Below, piece by piece: positions 1 through 11,454 of a stretch of DNA of 64,000 nt. The position numbers and the translations under genes are program-made. The notes below the pieces were generated by a model that saw only the letters and a program-made list of their open reading frames with translations, did no database searches and was not told where the DNA came from. Within the stretch, counting starts at the first letter, position 1. Every line of letters begins with the position of its first letter. The stretch comes from Cephalopachus bancanus (lineage: Eukaryota > Chordata > Mammalia > Primates > Tarsiidae): positions 8,357,501 to 8,421,500 of the forward strand of contig JAPVLO010000133.1 of assembly GCA_027257055.1 (NCBI GenBank). The letters are read 5' to 3'.

Positions 1-269
1 TGCAGAGATAGGTGAGATGAAACAGACCTCTGCGGAGGCGGCAAGCACAGTTGAGAAGTGTGGCCCAAACTACTTGCCATGCCAAGCTCAACATATCAGT
101 TCTGTACTGGGCAATGTGACGCATTTCCAGTTGCAGCTACTGAAGGGAGTTCAATGTGTGTCCAAAATCAGTGCACTTCCTCCATTCCACCTCTCTCTGC
201 TTCTCTCTATCTCCCTCTATACAGATAATGTGTATATGCCAGAGGGACCAAAAAAAAAAAACCGGAATT

Positions 270-1040
270 TATTTATTTAAAAATTGTGTATTTATTCTTT
301 TTTTTTTTTTTTGAGTTGGAGTCTCACTCTGTCGCCCAGACTGGAGTGCAGTGGCCGCTCCCGGCCACCGCAGCCTCGACCTGCTGGGCTCCGGCGATCC
401 TTCCACCTCAGCCTTCCAAGTAGCTGGAATTACAGGCATGTGCCACCACGCCCGGCTGATTTTTTGATTTATTGTAGAGATGAGGTCTTCGTTGCCCAGG
501 CGGGTCTCGAACCCGCGGGCTCAGGCAATCCACTCACCTCAGCCTCCCAAAGGCGCGAGATTACAGGCTGAGCCACCGAGCCCGGCTGTGTATTTATTCT
601 TACATGTTTAAACTTCAGTCACCTTCAAAGTACTCTCTATTTGATGCAATACAGCTATCGAAACACTTTTTCAGCTGCTCAAAACAGTTTTTTAACTCAT
701 CCATTTTGATGCCTTTCAGTACTTCTGCCATTTTTTGTTTCACCTCTTCCACATCTGCAAAACATTTCCCTTTGAGGACTTTTTTTCATTCAGGGAAACA
801 AAAAAAAGTCCTTCAGGGTGAGAACAAATGAATAAGGAGGGTGGGGCAGAGGGGTCATACCATTTTTGGTCAAAAACTGTTGAACACTCAGCTTGGTGTA
901 GGCAGATGTGCTTGTAAGTCACCCATCATGTAATGGGCACACAAGTTGAAAGAATCTCCAAAAGAATTCACTGAAGCCGAACACAGCCTCTCATAACAAC
1001 GTTGGCTGGTACACTGATGTCAATGGGTTCCTAGAACACT
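270..1040 (-). mobile_element. Decayed mariner DNA transposon (copy 1), interrupted by an Alu
   Basis: On the minus strand the stretch 602-930 reads, with several frameshifts, like the C-terminal end of a Tc1/mariner transposase: a PPS-type segment before the last catalytic Asp region, then FFxxxxMKK-like, LKG and EYFEG-like pieces. It is clearly homologous to 21035-21815; both share 'ccattttgatgcctttyag' and 'accttcaaagtactct'-type stretches. An Alu is inserted at 300-586. The transposase is broken. The family is named from the C-terminal motifs only, and the outer ends are approximate. Confidence 0.6.
300..586 (-). mobile_element. Alu, 'ggctcagcctgtaatcc' lineage subfamily
   Basis: Minus-strand dimeric Alu with its poly-A tail (poly-T here) on the left and its head 'gccgggctcggtggctcag' on the right. 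It is flanked by the 15-bp target duplication tgtgtatttattctt (285-299 and 587-601). The right arm has the palindromic block described in the findings. It disrupts mariner copy 1. Confidence 0.95.
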
Positions 1041-1180
1041 AGGAAAAAACCTAGAACCGGTTTTTGGGGTCCCGCTTGTATATGTTTTTTTCAATAGTGT
1101 CTCATTTACGATAAAACCTGACAAGGCAAATTATATACTGTGGTAACTTATCACTAAAACATATGTGTCATTTTCTTTAG

Positions 1181-1306
1181 GACTTGAGAAATTTGCACAG
1201 AGAGGAAAGTCACTGTCCCCCTTAGCAAGCATAACTGGAATATCACTATTTTTTATTATATCCATGTGTCTTCTCTTCCTATGGAGAAAATATCAACCCT
1301 GCAAAG
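1181..1306 (+). CDS. HEPACAM2: HEPACAM2 exon: juxtamembrane stalk and transmembrane helix
   Basis: The acceptor is 'ttttctttag' ending at 1180 and the donor is gtaggt at 1307. The exon enters after the first base of a codon and leaves one base of a codon (126 nt). It encodes a short Ser/Leu-rich stalk (KSLSPLAS) and the membrane-spanning helix, followed by a basic WRKYQPCK stop-transfer sequence that sets the tail in the cytoplasm. The open frame runs into the upstream intron, so the ATG at 1165 is not a start. Confidence 0.92.
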
Positions 1307-4300
1307 GTAGGTTAAAATTAGAAAAAAATTTTAAGTTTTATATACAGATGCATATCAAAAAAAAATACCTTACTGTGCTTCTTTCTTTCTTGATTTTAGT
1401 TATAAAACAGAACCTGGAAGGCAGGTAATATATCTGTTTCTATGAAAATGGTTTATTTCCTTGAGTGCTTTTTCCTCAGTTATCATCTGAGAGAAATCCC
1501 TATTTTGTCTTCCCAGGCCACAAACAGAATATCGGAAAGCTCAAACATTTTCAGGTAATGGCCAGAGTGGAGAGGGCTGTTATCAATGTTCATGTGTATT
1601 AATTACTGTTATTAATTATCATGCACAGTATATCATTAATGTAATAGCATTAACATAAACTAAAATTAAATAGTACCGACAGTCCCTTCCCTCCAAGCAG
1701 CGCCTCCCTCTGCACTGCTGCACCTGGTGCAGGCATACGCGGGTCACCAAGTCTGTAAGATCAACCCGGAAGGCACTTCTGGCTCCATTTCCAGGGAGAG
1801 AACCAGGGATCAGGGAGGTCAAGTCATTGCCAGTTGCTGAGTCCTCGTTTTGTTAATTCCTAGGGTAGGTTCAGTGCTGACGGCTCCAGCCCAAAAAAGA
1901 GGAAGGCAGCCCTCAGGGCCTGTGGGCTCCTGTTCCCACTTTCCCCCTTGTGAGCCCTCACTGCCTGCGCTGGGCCACCCAAGGGAACAGTGAGCTTCAG
2001 CTCAGCCGTGGAGTCCCAGAGACAGGGCTCAGCTCCATACATGCCGCTTTCCCATTTACCTTGGGAAGATTTGTTTTCCTGGCTTCAACTTCTTCGTCCA
2101 TATAATAGTGACACCACCCCCCACCAACAGGGTTGCTGTGAGAATTAGTGAAAGGGTGTGGGTGGAGTGCCTGGTACGATGCCCAGGCGAGTGTGGGTCT
2201 TCCTTCCCTGCAGGAGGGCAGAATGTCAGAGCTGGGAGGGTCCCGAGGTCACACTGTTCTGTAGATGATGGTTTTGGTGATGCTGTGGTCTTCTGCATGT
2301 GTAGGAAGCCACAGCTGTGTGCTGATTCTTCTCCGTTCTGGTGGTTTCTGTAAGCTCTAGCAAGGCACAATGGACACTGCAGGTGGTGTGACCTCCAGGT
2401 CTCTGGTAACAGAGTCACAAGGCCAAGCTTTGCCCCCATGCATGCATTTAAATACATATGTACTGCTCCTGCACCCAACTTTAAGAAGAGTGATTTCTAC
2501 CATGCTGAATGCAGTCTGCCTACAGGGTTAGGAAATGTGGAACCAATTTCAAACACATGCCACACAGAGCAGACAGTAAGAAAAGTGCTACACAGGTTTT
2601 AAAACACAGCAGCAGCAGGTCAAGGCACCTGGTTTATAAGCGGAATTTGTTTTATGTTTCAGGTCACGAAGATGCTCAAGATGACTTCGGAATATATGAA
2701 TTTGTTGCTTTCCCAGATGCTTCTGGTGTGCCCAGGGTTGGTTTCCTAGTGGCTGACTAGCCCAGAAGCAGAGTTCTGCCTCCCCAGAGGTGTAAGCAGC
2801 ACTCAGGGCACGCCCGGGTGGTGCGGTGGGCCCCGTCACTGCTCGGGGCAGGCTGACTTACTCGGCAGCCAGGGAATGCTGTCAGAGTGGACAGTCAAAG
2901 CCCCTGCTCAACCTAAGTAGAGCCAGAGGGTGAGAGAGTCCCACTGGTCCAGACACACTGCTCATCTGGTCATCCCAGGGAGGAGAGAATAATCAGGTCA
3001 GGAGACTGAGTAAGTAGCGGGCAGGGGCTGGCTCCAAACCCTTGGCATCACCCTGGGTGATGGCGCCCATCACGTCACTGAATGCTCTGTTCTTCAGTTT
3101 CTCCTCCGTTCCCCTCATGTCTCTTGATGACTTTGCAAGGCCATTGCGCCTGCCCTTGGAGGGGCCTCATGCTCTGCAGAGGCATCGCCACGCAGACCAC
3201 AGCATGCAGGGGATGCCTTCACTATCCCCCAGGGTGCCGGAGACGCAGGGCCTTCTGGACAGCAGAGGCAGCTCTTCAGTCTATCCTAGGGGGTCTTCTT
3301 GTTTAGCGACATGCAGAACACTCCCCTGAGCTCGCTGGCACATGGCGCTCTTGAAGGTTTGAGGACCAACATTTCCTACTTCCTTATGCTCCTGTGACAG
3401 TCGCTTGGGAAGGCATTATGCATGGGTCCTTGCACCTGGGCTCTCATCCCCCTCTTTTTAATGAACGATTTACCATAGAGAGTGAATACTTCACTTGCTC
3501 AGAGCAGTCGGTCTGAGTGTTGATTTCCTCCAGCACGTTTCTGGCCACAGATTTTACTTCAGAAACACTACACAAGTCATGGAGCGGGCTGACCGACCTC
3601 AGTGGAAAGTGCTGCCCTGCCAGCCCTGCCCCACCCTGTGCAGCAACAAGCAGGTCAACTTTGTCCCCACTCCCACAATCCAAAAGACAACAACGTGTGT
3701 GTTGGGTCAGTCCTTGCCAACAGTTTCGGGCAGGCAGACACTGCTCCCAGGGGTGACTGAGCAGCCACAACCTACAGCTTTGAAGTGAGGAGTTTCTTTC
3801 CTTAAGATAATGCACCCATTTTATTCCCACGAACTCACTGGGAAAGAGTGAGGTATAGGTAAGAAGCTTTTGCTCAGTCTTGTGGTTCTTCACTTTGGAG
3901 GTTTATTGGGAGGGCCTCCTCAAAATGTTGCTATCCTCAGGACCAGAGACAGAGGAGTACTGCTTTGATCAGACCCCTGCCTGCTTCTGCTGTAAACACA
4001 GTATTGGACTGGAAACTGCATACATCTTGGAAGCTAGAAACTCCCGAGGAATCTGCTGAGGGTCTCATTGGCCATTCCAGGTGCTTTGGAGAAGAAGTGA
4101 CTATCAGGGCCAATGACCAGAGGAGGAGGACGAGGACACAAGGACAAGAAGATGACAGCATGGCAGTAGTGTGGGAAGAGTAGCAACCAAATGCAAAGAT
4201 CTTGAAAAGGAAAAATAATAATAAAACCAAGATCCCAAAATTGAAGTTAGAAGAAAAATCATAAATTTACTTTTTGAGTGTTTGTAATCCCAACACCTTG

Positions 4301-5686
4301 GGAGGCCAAAATATGAGGATCACTTGAGCCCAGGAGTTCAAGATCAGCCTGGACAACACAGTGAGACCCCATCTAAAGGAAAGGAAGGGAGGGAAGGAGG
4401 AAGGGAGGAGGTAAGGAGGGAGGAAGGGAGAGAAGGAGGGAGGGAGAGAAAAGAATCTCTTGGCTTGTCTCTCCTGGCATGCATGGATGGACTACTTTTC
4501 TCTCTACTCACTCTGCATCCACTGTCTATCACCTCTTCCTAGAGATGTACAGAAGGTATTTGCATGAAACAAGTAAGTTTATTTGTAGCAGCTCTAATTT
4601 AGGTGAGGTGAGTGAATTGGTGGTCATCTGTAGATCGATTGCACCACAGCCCCTGACCACGCCACCATACCAAAGAAAGTCAAGAGTCAATCTCAAGGAC
4701 AAACTATAAACCAGATTGCCTCAACACAAAAATGACAGGACAAGTCACATGTACCAGGGTGTCCCACAGGAGTTTTAACAAGCAGAATGCCAACAGGCGG
4801 CTCCTAGAAAATGGTGAAGCCGAGAGGTTCCCATGAAACCTGGCAGGTCAAATGGGGTGAGAACACTTCCCTCAAGGGCAGAGTCCTCCTGGTGGAGCTG
4901 TGTCATATGGAGGACTGGAGGGCAGAGGATGATAGAAACAGAAGCATTCGGGAGTGAGGAGAGCCTGCTCAGGCTGAGCCATTGGAAGGCAATGCTAGCA
5001 GGAAGAAGGAAGCTGAGAGATACAAAGACAGGAGTTGGTGAAACGCGAATACCAAGTTCAATACAAGACTCTGTCTTCCCCACTCACCCACGCTGCTTCC
5101 TAGGGACCGTTACTCAACTCACACCACAGCGTCTCCCTGGAGTCCGTGTATCCTGGTGCTGCCCATTCATTGGCCAGGTGATGAGAGATCTTGACTGAAC
5201 ATTGTTCTGAGCCACGTCAGAAGGGTCATGAGTTATACAGAATAGAACAGCAGACACTCTTGGACTCCAGATTGTCCTAATCTCTTCTCTGTGGCTGTTT
5301 CTTCTTTCTCTAATGTTTCCTCTACGATGCTGTCAGTTTTCTTCTTAAATGAAGGAAAAAAAACCCCATAACTTTGTCAGGCAATTCCTCTTCTGACCTT
5401 ATAGCCATGTGACTGCTCAAACTCCCATAAGGCAAATGCAGGGAACTGCAGCAGGGAGGACAGGAACATTCTAGAAAGCTCTAGTCATCACTACTGCCAG
5501 TCTTCAACTGTGCAGCATAATGAAAAACTATTTACCAGTCTATGTTAATTTTTCTAATGTGTTACATTTTTCTAGGTGCCAACCAGGTCTGTTCCAGCCT
5601 CTGCTGGTGTCTCAGGGCAGGAAGTGCACAGCACTATTTACGAGGTGATCAGACACATCCCTGCCCAGCAGGACCTTCCCGAGTAA
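1181..5686 (+). CDS. HEPACAM2: HEPACAM2, 3' coding part, spliced: join of five exons ending at the stop codon
   Basis: Seen: five blocks bounded by AG acceptors and GT donors join in one open frame: 1181-1306, 1400-1424, 1517-1554, 2663-2736 and 5576-5686 (TAA at 5684). They encode about 123 residues: a short extracellular stalk, a single hydrophobic segment (ITGISLFFIISMCLLFLW), a basic stop-transfer and an acidic, tyrosine-containing tail ending QDLPE. Known family: HEPACAM2 is a type I immunoglobulin-superfamily membrane protein related to HEPACAM, linked to adhesion and to centrosome/spindle function. The tail closely resembles human HEPACAM2 as I remember it. The Ig-domain exons must lie left of the window. 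The neighbouring SAMD9L on the same strand is the human gene order. No frame break is visible, so the gene looks functional. Identity is near certain; exact exon ends are predicted. Confidence 0.93.
1400..1424 (+). CDS. HEPACAM2: HEPACAM2 25-nt microexon (cytoplasmic tail)
   Basis: The acceptor is 'ttgattttag' ending at 1399 and the donor is gtaata at 1425. With the base carried over from the previous exon it reads VIKQNLEG plus two bases. Human HEPACAM2 has a near-identical peptide at this point. A 25-nt exon is unusually short for a vertebrate gene, and the introns on either side are also short (93 and 92 nt). Confidence 0.88.
1517..1554 (+). CDS. HEPACAM2: HEPACAM2 38-nt microexon (cytoplasmic tail)
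   Basis: The acceptor is 'tttgtcttcccag' ending at 1516 and the donor is gtaatg at 1555. It completes an Arg codon and reads PQTEYRKAQTFS plus one base. It contributes a tyrosine (TEYRKA) that could be a phosphorylation or sorting site; that role is inference. Together with the previous microexon it totals 63 nt, so the pair can be skipped without changing the frame. Confidence 0.88.
2050..2195 (+). repeat. MIR-like ancient SINE fragment
   Basis: The order of 'cttcgtccatataatagtgac', 'ggttgctgtgagaattagtg' and 'gtgcctggtacgatgcccag' matches the 3' half of MIR (core-SINE). It is heavily diverged. It lies in the HEPACAM2 intron between 1554 and 2663. Confidence 0.5.
2663..2736 (+). CDS. HEPACAM2: HEPACAM2 exon: acidic segment of the tail
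   Basis: The acceptor is 'tttatgtttcag' ending at 2662 and the donor is gttggt at 2737, a weaker GTTGGT site. It reads GHEDAQDDFGIYEFVAF then PDASGVPR in frame and ends between codons. The acidic, aromatic motif is strongly like the human tail. Read-through of the donor would add only a few codons before the TAG at 2758. Confidence 0.9.
4276..4376 (+). mobile_element. Partial old Alu (left-arm fragment)
   Basis: 'tgtaatcccaacaccttggg', 'cacttgagcccaggagttca' and 'gatcagcctggacaacacag' are the left Alu monomer. The right monomer is missing; a purine-rich GGAA tract follows where the A-rich linker would be. Confidence 0.8.
4377..4452 (+). repeat. Purine-rich GGAA/GGGA simple repeat
   Basis: About 75 nt of almost pure A/G with a GGAAGGGA-like period, directly following the truncated Alu. 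It probably grew from the A-rich segment of that Alu. Confidence 0.8.
5576..5686 (+). CDS. HEPACAM2: HEPACAM2 last coding exon and stop
   Basis: The acceptor is 'ttacatttttctag' ending at 5575. Thirty-six codons and TAA (5684-5686) encode a Ser/Thr-rich start (VPTRSVPASAG), a tyrosine motif (HSTIYEVIRHIPAQQ) and the terminus DLPE. Human ends in a closely similar PAQQQDHPE. The IYEVI motif resembles an immunoreceptor-type tyrosine motif, but no second copy is visible. Confidence 0.92.
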   Translation: MPTRSVPASAGVSGQEVHSTIYEVIRHIPAQQDLPE

Positions 5687-6670
5687 GTAGAGTGTGTGCT
5701 TGACAGGGTGGGGTGGCTGGGCATCACCTGGCTCTCCCAAGTCATCAAAGGCTCAGAAGAAAACTGCTAAAGCAGGAAAGTATGGCTGCTGTGCATTTGC
5801 ACACGCTTCCCTCCCTGAAAATAACATTGAGAAAGAAAACAGGAAAGGTACAAATGCCTTCTGGCCTGTGTACTCGGGGTGGCGGCCGTGACACAGAGCT
5901 CTGGGGTCTGCCAACTGCTACACATCTCTCCCCACCACAGTGCTTGCCCTAGAAACCAACATCTGCTGAAAGGAACATTCAGGCCATGCTCAAGTCACTT
6001 GGTTATCTTAATAGTTTCTGCTGGCAAGGGTAGTTTTAGGGCCATGACGCTCTGTCATAAAAGTAGAATGGGTGAGAAGCCAACAGAAGGGCTTCAGCAT
6101 AGGCAGCATCAAATGCCCAACCTCTCAGGATCCCAAGCGTCCACCCCAAGTGAGTGGAGCCACAGTGGGGGAATAGTCTGTCCCCAGAAGACAGAGTCTG
6201 TGTGGAGGCCACAGCCAGGAGTCCCCTGCCTGGTGACACTCACCGCTGCTGCTGAGCAGTCTCCCTACTTTCCCTGCCTTGGAGAAACTAAGCCTGCAGT
6301 CTTCTGAAATGATAAAGTGAGCTTGGAGCTTTTGTGAGCTGTAGCTGCCTGCAGGCATAACTGCCACAAATCATCTTCCATCATTTATTTATTTGTCATT
6401 TGTTGACTTTGAGAAGAACATCAGTAACCACACACAGAAACTTCCCCTCTGGCAAGAGAAAGAGTTTCAGCAAAACAATTCATGCACACCTCTGGGTAAA
6501 TGCCAAAATAACAGCTAAGAGTGAGCAAGCATGGAAAATTATTTTATGGGGAGCAGGTCCTGTCATAGGGGCCACGCAGTCATTTAAGGGCCCAGCAGAC
6601 CAACCACCTGGAGTCAGGTGACTTCAGAACAGATCCCGGGGAGGTGGGGACTTCTGGACTGCAAAATAAA
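5687..6670 (+). other. HEPACAM2: Probable HEPACAM2 3' UTR with candidate poly(A) signal
   Basis: No other coding signal follows the stop. The first AATAAA downstream is at 6665-6670, which would give a 3' UTR of about 1 kb. Other AT-rich hexamers follow (about 6740 and 9617), so the true end is uncertain without transcript data. Confidence 0.35.
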
Positions 6671-7398
6671 ATTAGTTTGAAACACTGTCTCATTAATCTA
6701 GTGGCACATATGAGTGGAATACTATTCCATGATAGTTTAAAAATAAAAACTCTAAAATTATACCTAATTCTCTTTATTTTCTGTTATAGAATATTAGGAG
6801 AAGTTTTTCTTTGTTAAGTATAAAGGCATCAAAAGAATTTTGAAATTATATCTGCTTTTCGAGATTTAATCTAATTAAAATTTCATCTTATTTAGATTTA
6901 TTGATTTTTCTATCTATTCTTTATTCTAAATATGTATTTTTCACACATATTTTGGAATGTAAACAAACCAAAGGAAGACTTGGGGTTCATCTTTTGAGTT
7001 CCTAAAAGATGAATGAAATAAATTTCAGGTCAAAATGGTGACTGTGGCAGCTTTAAAGTCAGAGCACAAAATAGAGAGGCGGGGTGGTTCTACATGCCTA
7101 GAAACTAATTCACTTTTTAAAAAAAAATCTCTCTCTAAAGCTAGACGTCTTCTAGACATTGGCAAAATCTCTCAACTTTCTTAAGAATATATAGGTGTGT
7201 GTCAGAAATACACCTTGAAAGTTGGTCAAGCGGAAGTTTGTCTTCCAGATCTTCATTCTTTTCTCTGAGCATGTCTTTGTCTTTCAGTTGCCATCTCTCC
7301 CTGCTCTTCCTCCTCTGACTTCTTCTTTTTTGGCATCTGCCCTTCTCTCTTTTTCTGTAACACTGCTCCCCTTCCACTAACATCCTTTTAAAAATTTG

Positions 7399-7689
7399 GG
7401 GTCTGGGCATAGTGGCTCACACCTGTAATCTCAGCACTTTGGGAGACCCAGGCAGGAGGATTGATTGAGGCCAAGAGTTCAAGACCTGCCTAGACAATAT
7501 AGCAAGATCTCATCTCTACAAAAAGGCAAAAAATTAGCTGGACATGGTGGCATATGCCTGTAGTACCAGCTACTTGGGAGACTGAGGTAGAAGGATCACC
7601 TGAGCCCAAGAGGTCAGGACTGGGGTGAACCATGATTGTACCACTGCACTCTAGCCTGGGCAACAGAATGAGACTCCGGCTTAAAAAAA
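7399..7689 (+). mobile_element. Old dimeric Alu (AluJ-like)
   Basis: The head 'gtctgggcatagtggctcac' and the body 'ctgtaatctcagcactttgg' are followed by a right arm containing 'gtaccactgcactctagcct' and an A-rich tail. Diverged throughout and without the lineage-specific hairpin block, so an older insertion. Confidence 0.88.
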
Positions 7690-7874
7690 TTTCCTCCTCT
7701 GTTTGTCTGCCAACTTATCCAAATGAGAGGGCAACACTTTAAAAAATATTGTCTTTGAATCCAAATATACATTCTTTATTTTAAATTTTTATAATGAACA
7801 AATAGAATTTTGTTTTTCCATCAGAAACTGTTTTGCACTTATTTTATTTTATTTTGTTTTATTTTTGTTTGTTT

Positions 7875-8157
7875 GTTTGAGTTGGTGTCTCACTCTGTCA
7901 CCCAGACTGGAGTGCAGTGGCCGCTCCCGGCCACTGCAGCCTCGACATGCTGGGCTCCGGCGATCCTTCTGCCTCAGCCTTCCAAGTATCTGGAGCTACA
8001 GGCGCGCACTACCATGCCCGGCTAATTTTTTGATTTATATTGTAGAGATGAGGTCTCGCCAAGTTGCCCAGGCGAGTCTCAAACCCGCAGGCTCAGGCAA
8101 TCCACTGACCTCAGTCTCCCAAAATGCGGGATTACAGGCTGAGCCACCGAGCCCGGC
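7875..8157 (-). mobile_element. Alu, lineage subfamily
   Basis: Minus-strand copy of the hairpin-bearing subfamily, flanked by target duplications ttgcacttattttattt (7833-7849 and 8158-8174). The tail is a T-rich GTTT-type run. It contains the full 'gtggccgggagcggccac' palindrome. Confidence 0.93.
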
Positions 8158-8174
8158 TTGCACTTATTTTATTT

Positions 8175-9716
8175 ACAATCACTCCACAGACATTTCCAGT
8201 ACATTTACTATGTCCAGGGGGAGAGATTAAGATTCCGTCTTTTAAGGATTTCATAGCTGAGTGGGCTTCCGTAAGCTTATTTCAATTAAATATCAGTGAT
8301 TCTTAGCAAAATAGATAATCTTGGATAGATCAACACTGCCTGTCACTGAGACCATTTCCTGAGTACCTGTGGTTCTGTTCTCTCAGGCCAACTCCAAGGT
8401 CAACCTCATGAGTAGTGTCGTATTGCAGGTGCAAGTCTCTACCCCCACCTCCCACCACAACATGCATGTGCTGCTCCTGGGCAAAGCAACCCCGCTCACT
8501 GCTTCCTTTCATCTTCATGTGAGAGTCACTTCTGAGGTGGGGAAGGCAGTCAAGTGGTTTTAGTCTTTGGTGCTTAGACTGTTCTAACAGCATGATTTTT
8601 TGACTACATGTGTCTATTACCAAGTGGACTGGTGTTTAACAAATGGGTGAAGTGGTTTCATACTCCAGCACTCATGCCAATTACTTATTATCGGAATATT
8701 ATTATTAATGCTGACCTCATTAAATATTCTTGGCAGAGTTTGCTTTGAACCCCGGCTGACTGTTAGGATCTTGCAAACAGGGCATTGAAGAAGGTAAACC
8801 TGTAGTTTCAGAAGGAAATTATCTACAAAATCCAGTGATCACTTACCCTTAATTTTTATGGTTGACCAATGTAGTTTTCTTGAATGAGCTCAAAATGCTC
8901 ATATTGTGTGCCGCTGTGGAAAGGTTCTTTTACAGCAGACCTGAACATCTGCAGAACAGTTGACATGTCTTGTTTTTCTCTTCCTCAGGTGAGCCGTCGT
9001 GGGTGGGGCAGTGCCTCAGAAGTAGTGCAGGAGTGTTTGAGGGCAGCAGGGACATGTCTACTCGCCTGGAATCCGTGAAGAAAGCAAGGCCGACCCTCTC
9101 CCAGTCCCTCTCATGTGTGGATTGAAGGCACTGACACAAACTGGACCGCAGTTTCCAGCGCACCCACCACGTCCTAGGCCACAGAGGGGCGGGCGGGAAC
9201 CTGTCTCGGCAGAGAGTCTTCATCGTGCTGATGAGCGGAGAGGACAGGACTCCAGACACTCTTTTATGCCACCTTTCTCTCAAAAGCCCAATCAATTCAA
9301 ACCTACATTTTCACTTTTGTCAACACTGACTCTATCTCACCTACAAATGTGGAAACTTGACATTTGTAAATTTTCCAGCATTTCATTTTATTAAATTCTC
9401 ACACTGTTAAGATTGCTGAACTTACTCTCCTTAATTTCATTTTCAAAATCCTATCTTGTTGCTTGTAACACAAAACAATAAGGATGGTTGTCACAAAACA
9501 AGACTGCATCTTCTCTTTGTCAATAGCCAACAATGTTTTTGAGAAGACTTGCAAAATGCTTAAGGAAATGACTTATCAAAGTCTTATTTTTATTTTTTGT
9601 TCAAAGAAAGATGGATTGAAATAAATTATTCCATTTTGGCCTTTACTCTTTGACTTGTAGAGTAAAAATGCTACGTACAAATCAGAAGAAAGGACATCTT
9701 AAGAATAGAATTACTT
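8175..9716. other. Intergenic stretch, no gene seen
   Basis: About 1.5 kb between two Alus. I see no coding frame with gene-like composition, no RNA gene and no recognisable transposon. It may contain old, unrecognised repeats. Confidence 0.5.
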
Positions 9717-10001
9717 GCCGGGCTCGGTGGCTCAGCCTGTAATCCCGCGCCTTTGGGAGGCTGAGGTGAGTGAATTGCCTGAGCCCGCGGGTTCGAGACC
9801 CGCCTGGGCAGCGAGACCTTATCTCTACAATTAATCAAAAAATCAGCCGGGTGTGGTAGTGCGTGCCTGTAATTCCGGCTACTTGGAAGGCTGAGGTGGA
9901 AGGTTTGCCGGAGCCCAGCAGGTCGAGGCTGCGGTGGCCGGAAGCGGCCACTTCACTCCAGTCTGGGTAACAGAGTGAGACTCCAACTCAAAAAAAAAAA
10001 A
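9717..10001 (+). mobile_element. Alu, lineage subfamily
   Basis: Starts 'gccgggctcggtggctcag' and ends in a run of 13 A. Target duplication aagaatagaattactt is exact at 9701-9716 and 10002-10017. The near-perfect duplication indicates a fairly recent insertion. Confidence 0.95.
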
Positions 10002-11454
10002 AAGAATAGAATTACTTTTTCCAATATTTCAAGTGAACCACTGTCTGTGTACTGGCTGTCCACAGTTTCACAGACGCACATGGTGAAGAGGACCATAAGC
10101 CGTTGTACCCTCTTTTGGGCCTTCTTTCTCTACAACCCTTACATCTTTTCCATTGGAAAAGGCAACCAGTTCTACCAGAAACACTTTCATTTGCACTAAG
10201 CAAAAAACCAAACAAACACAAATCTAATTACAAAAGGAATTTATGCCCAAAATAAGGATATCTGTGGACTTGGGAAGACTCACATTAAGACAATTAAAAT
10301 AAATTGTAATATCACCCTAGGAAATAACCTGCCTATATTTCCCTAGAATAACTACATGCATATTTATTCATGCTATTTCTAATTCCAAAAAGGATTTATG
10401 GGGACTCATCTACATGCATAATATAACAAGATAAAAGATACCCACAATTACTGTGTATTAAAAACACAGGATGAAGGAACCCTGAGAAAGAGAAAAAGCA
10501 AAATGAGATGAATGACTGATGTGAAAAACACCCTTCACCAGTGGGTATTGCTTCACACCTGAGATCATGGCACTGGCAGGTATTCATCTATGGCAGGGCT
10601 CTAAGCAGCATGTCACCTTAATGGGCAGAGCCAAGGGAAAGCTGTCCTCTTATGGCCTTTCTGGAGCAAGCAGGTCAGCTTTTCAGTCTCTATCCTCCCC
10701 GTCCCTTCTCTCTCTTCTCTGTTTCTAGACCCTCCATTCCTGAGCCCAGGGATGTTCTCTGTAGCTCCGTCTCTTTCTTGGAGCACAGACAGCAGCTTCT
10801 GTGAGCAACTCTGCATCTCTGTCTTCCCTTCCATAACCCATCTTGAAACACTTTAATCCACAATCTTCAATAACTCTTTCCAGAAAAGACAATAATACGT
10901 TCACGACTCTCAAAGCTAACCATACAAAAGCTGACACTGAGATGATAGTGTTTATTCTGAGTTTTAAAATTTTCATTTGGCTGTTTTGTGTATACCTCTA
11001 GAGTTTCACACCACAAACCAAAGGGAGTATAAATATATGTTCTTATTTTTTTCAGACTCACGTTTCATGGAGTTATCATGCTCTCACACCTGCATCTCTC
11101 ACACACGAACATGTGTGTACCCTTTAGCGTGTGGTTTCCCTCACAGCGGCAGAACTGCTACAGGGTGACATTCTATGGTCTAGAATCCAATTAACGTTGG
11201 CTGTCGTTGGTGAGTAATGCCGGATGACTCACTGTGTTTCTATAAATGAGATGAAAGTCTCATAAATTAATCAAGTTTCCAAGGGAAGTGATGAACCAAA
11301 GCCCAGATGTTCACCCAATAAACAAATTACTCTTTAAAAACCAGCCAAAAGCTCTTTCATCACTAAGCATAATCTTAGCTGGAGTTAGTTTTCAACTTTG
11401 TATTACTTCTTCTAATTTGAGTAGAATTCTATTCCTGGTATTTATTATTTTTTA

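Larger units (their letters stand above)
2737..5575 (+). other. HEPACAM2: HEPACAM2 last intron
   Basis: A 2.8-kb intron between the two final coding exons. It holds a partial Alu near 4276-4376 and a GGAA/GGGA-rich stretch at 4377-4452. I see no exon, RNA gene or other feature in the rest. Confidence 0.7.

Noticed and set aside
284..571. Open frames of about 90 codons with [17 protein letters not shown] sequence, here and at 7865, 53544 and elsewhere
   Set aside because: These are translations of Alu elements in a recurrent frame, not proteins.
1165..1180. ATG at 1165 as a start for the membrane segment
   Set aside because: It lies in the polypyrimidine/acceptor region upstream of the HEPACAM2 exon; the frame is shared only by chance.
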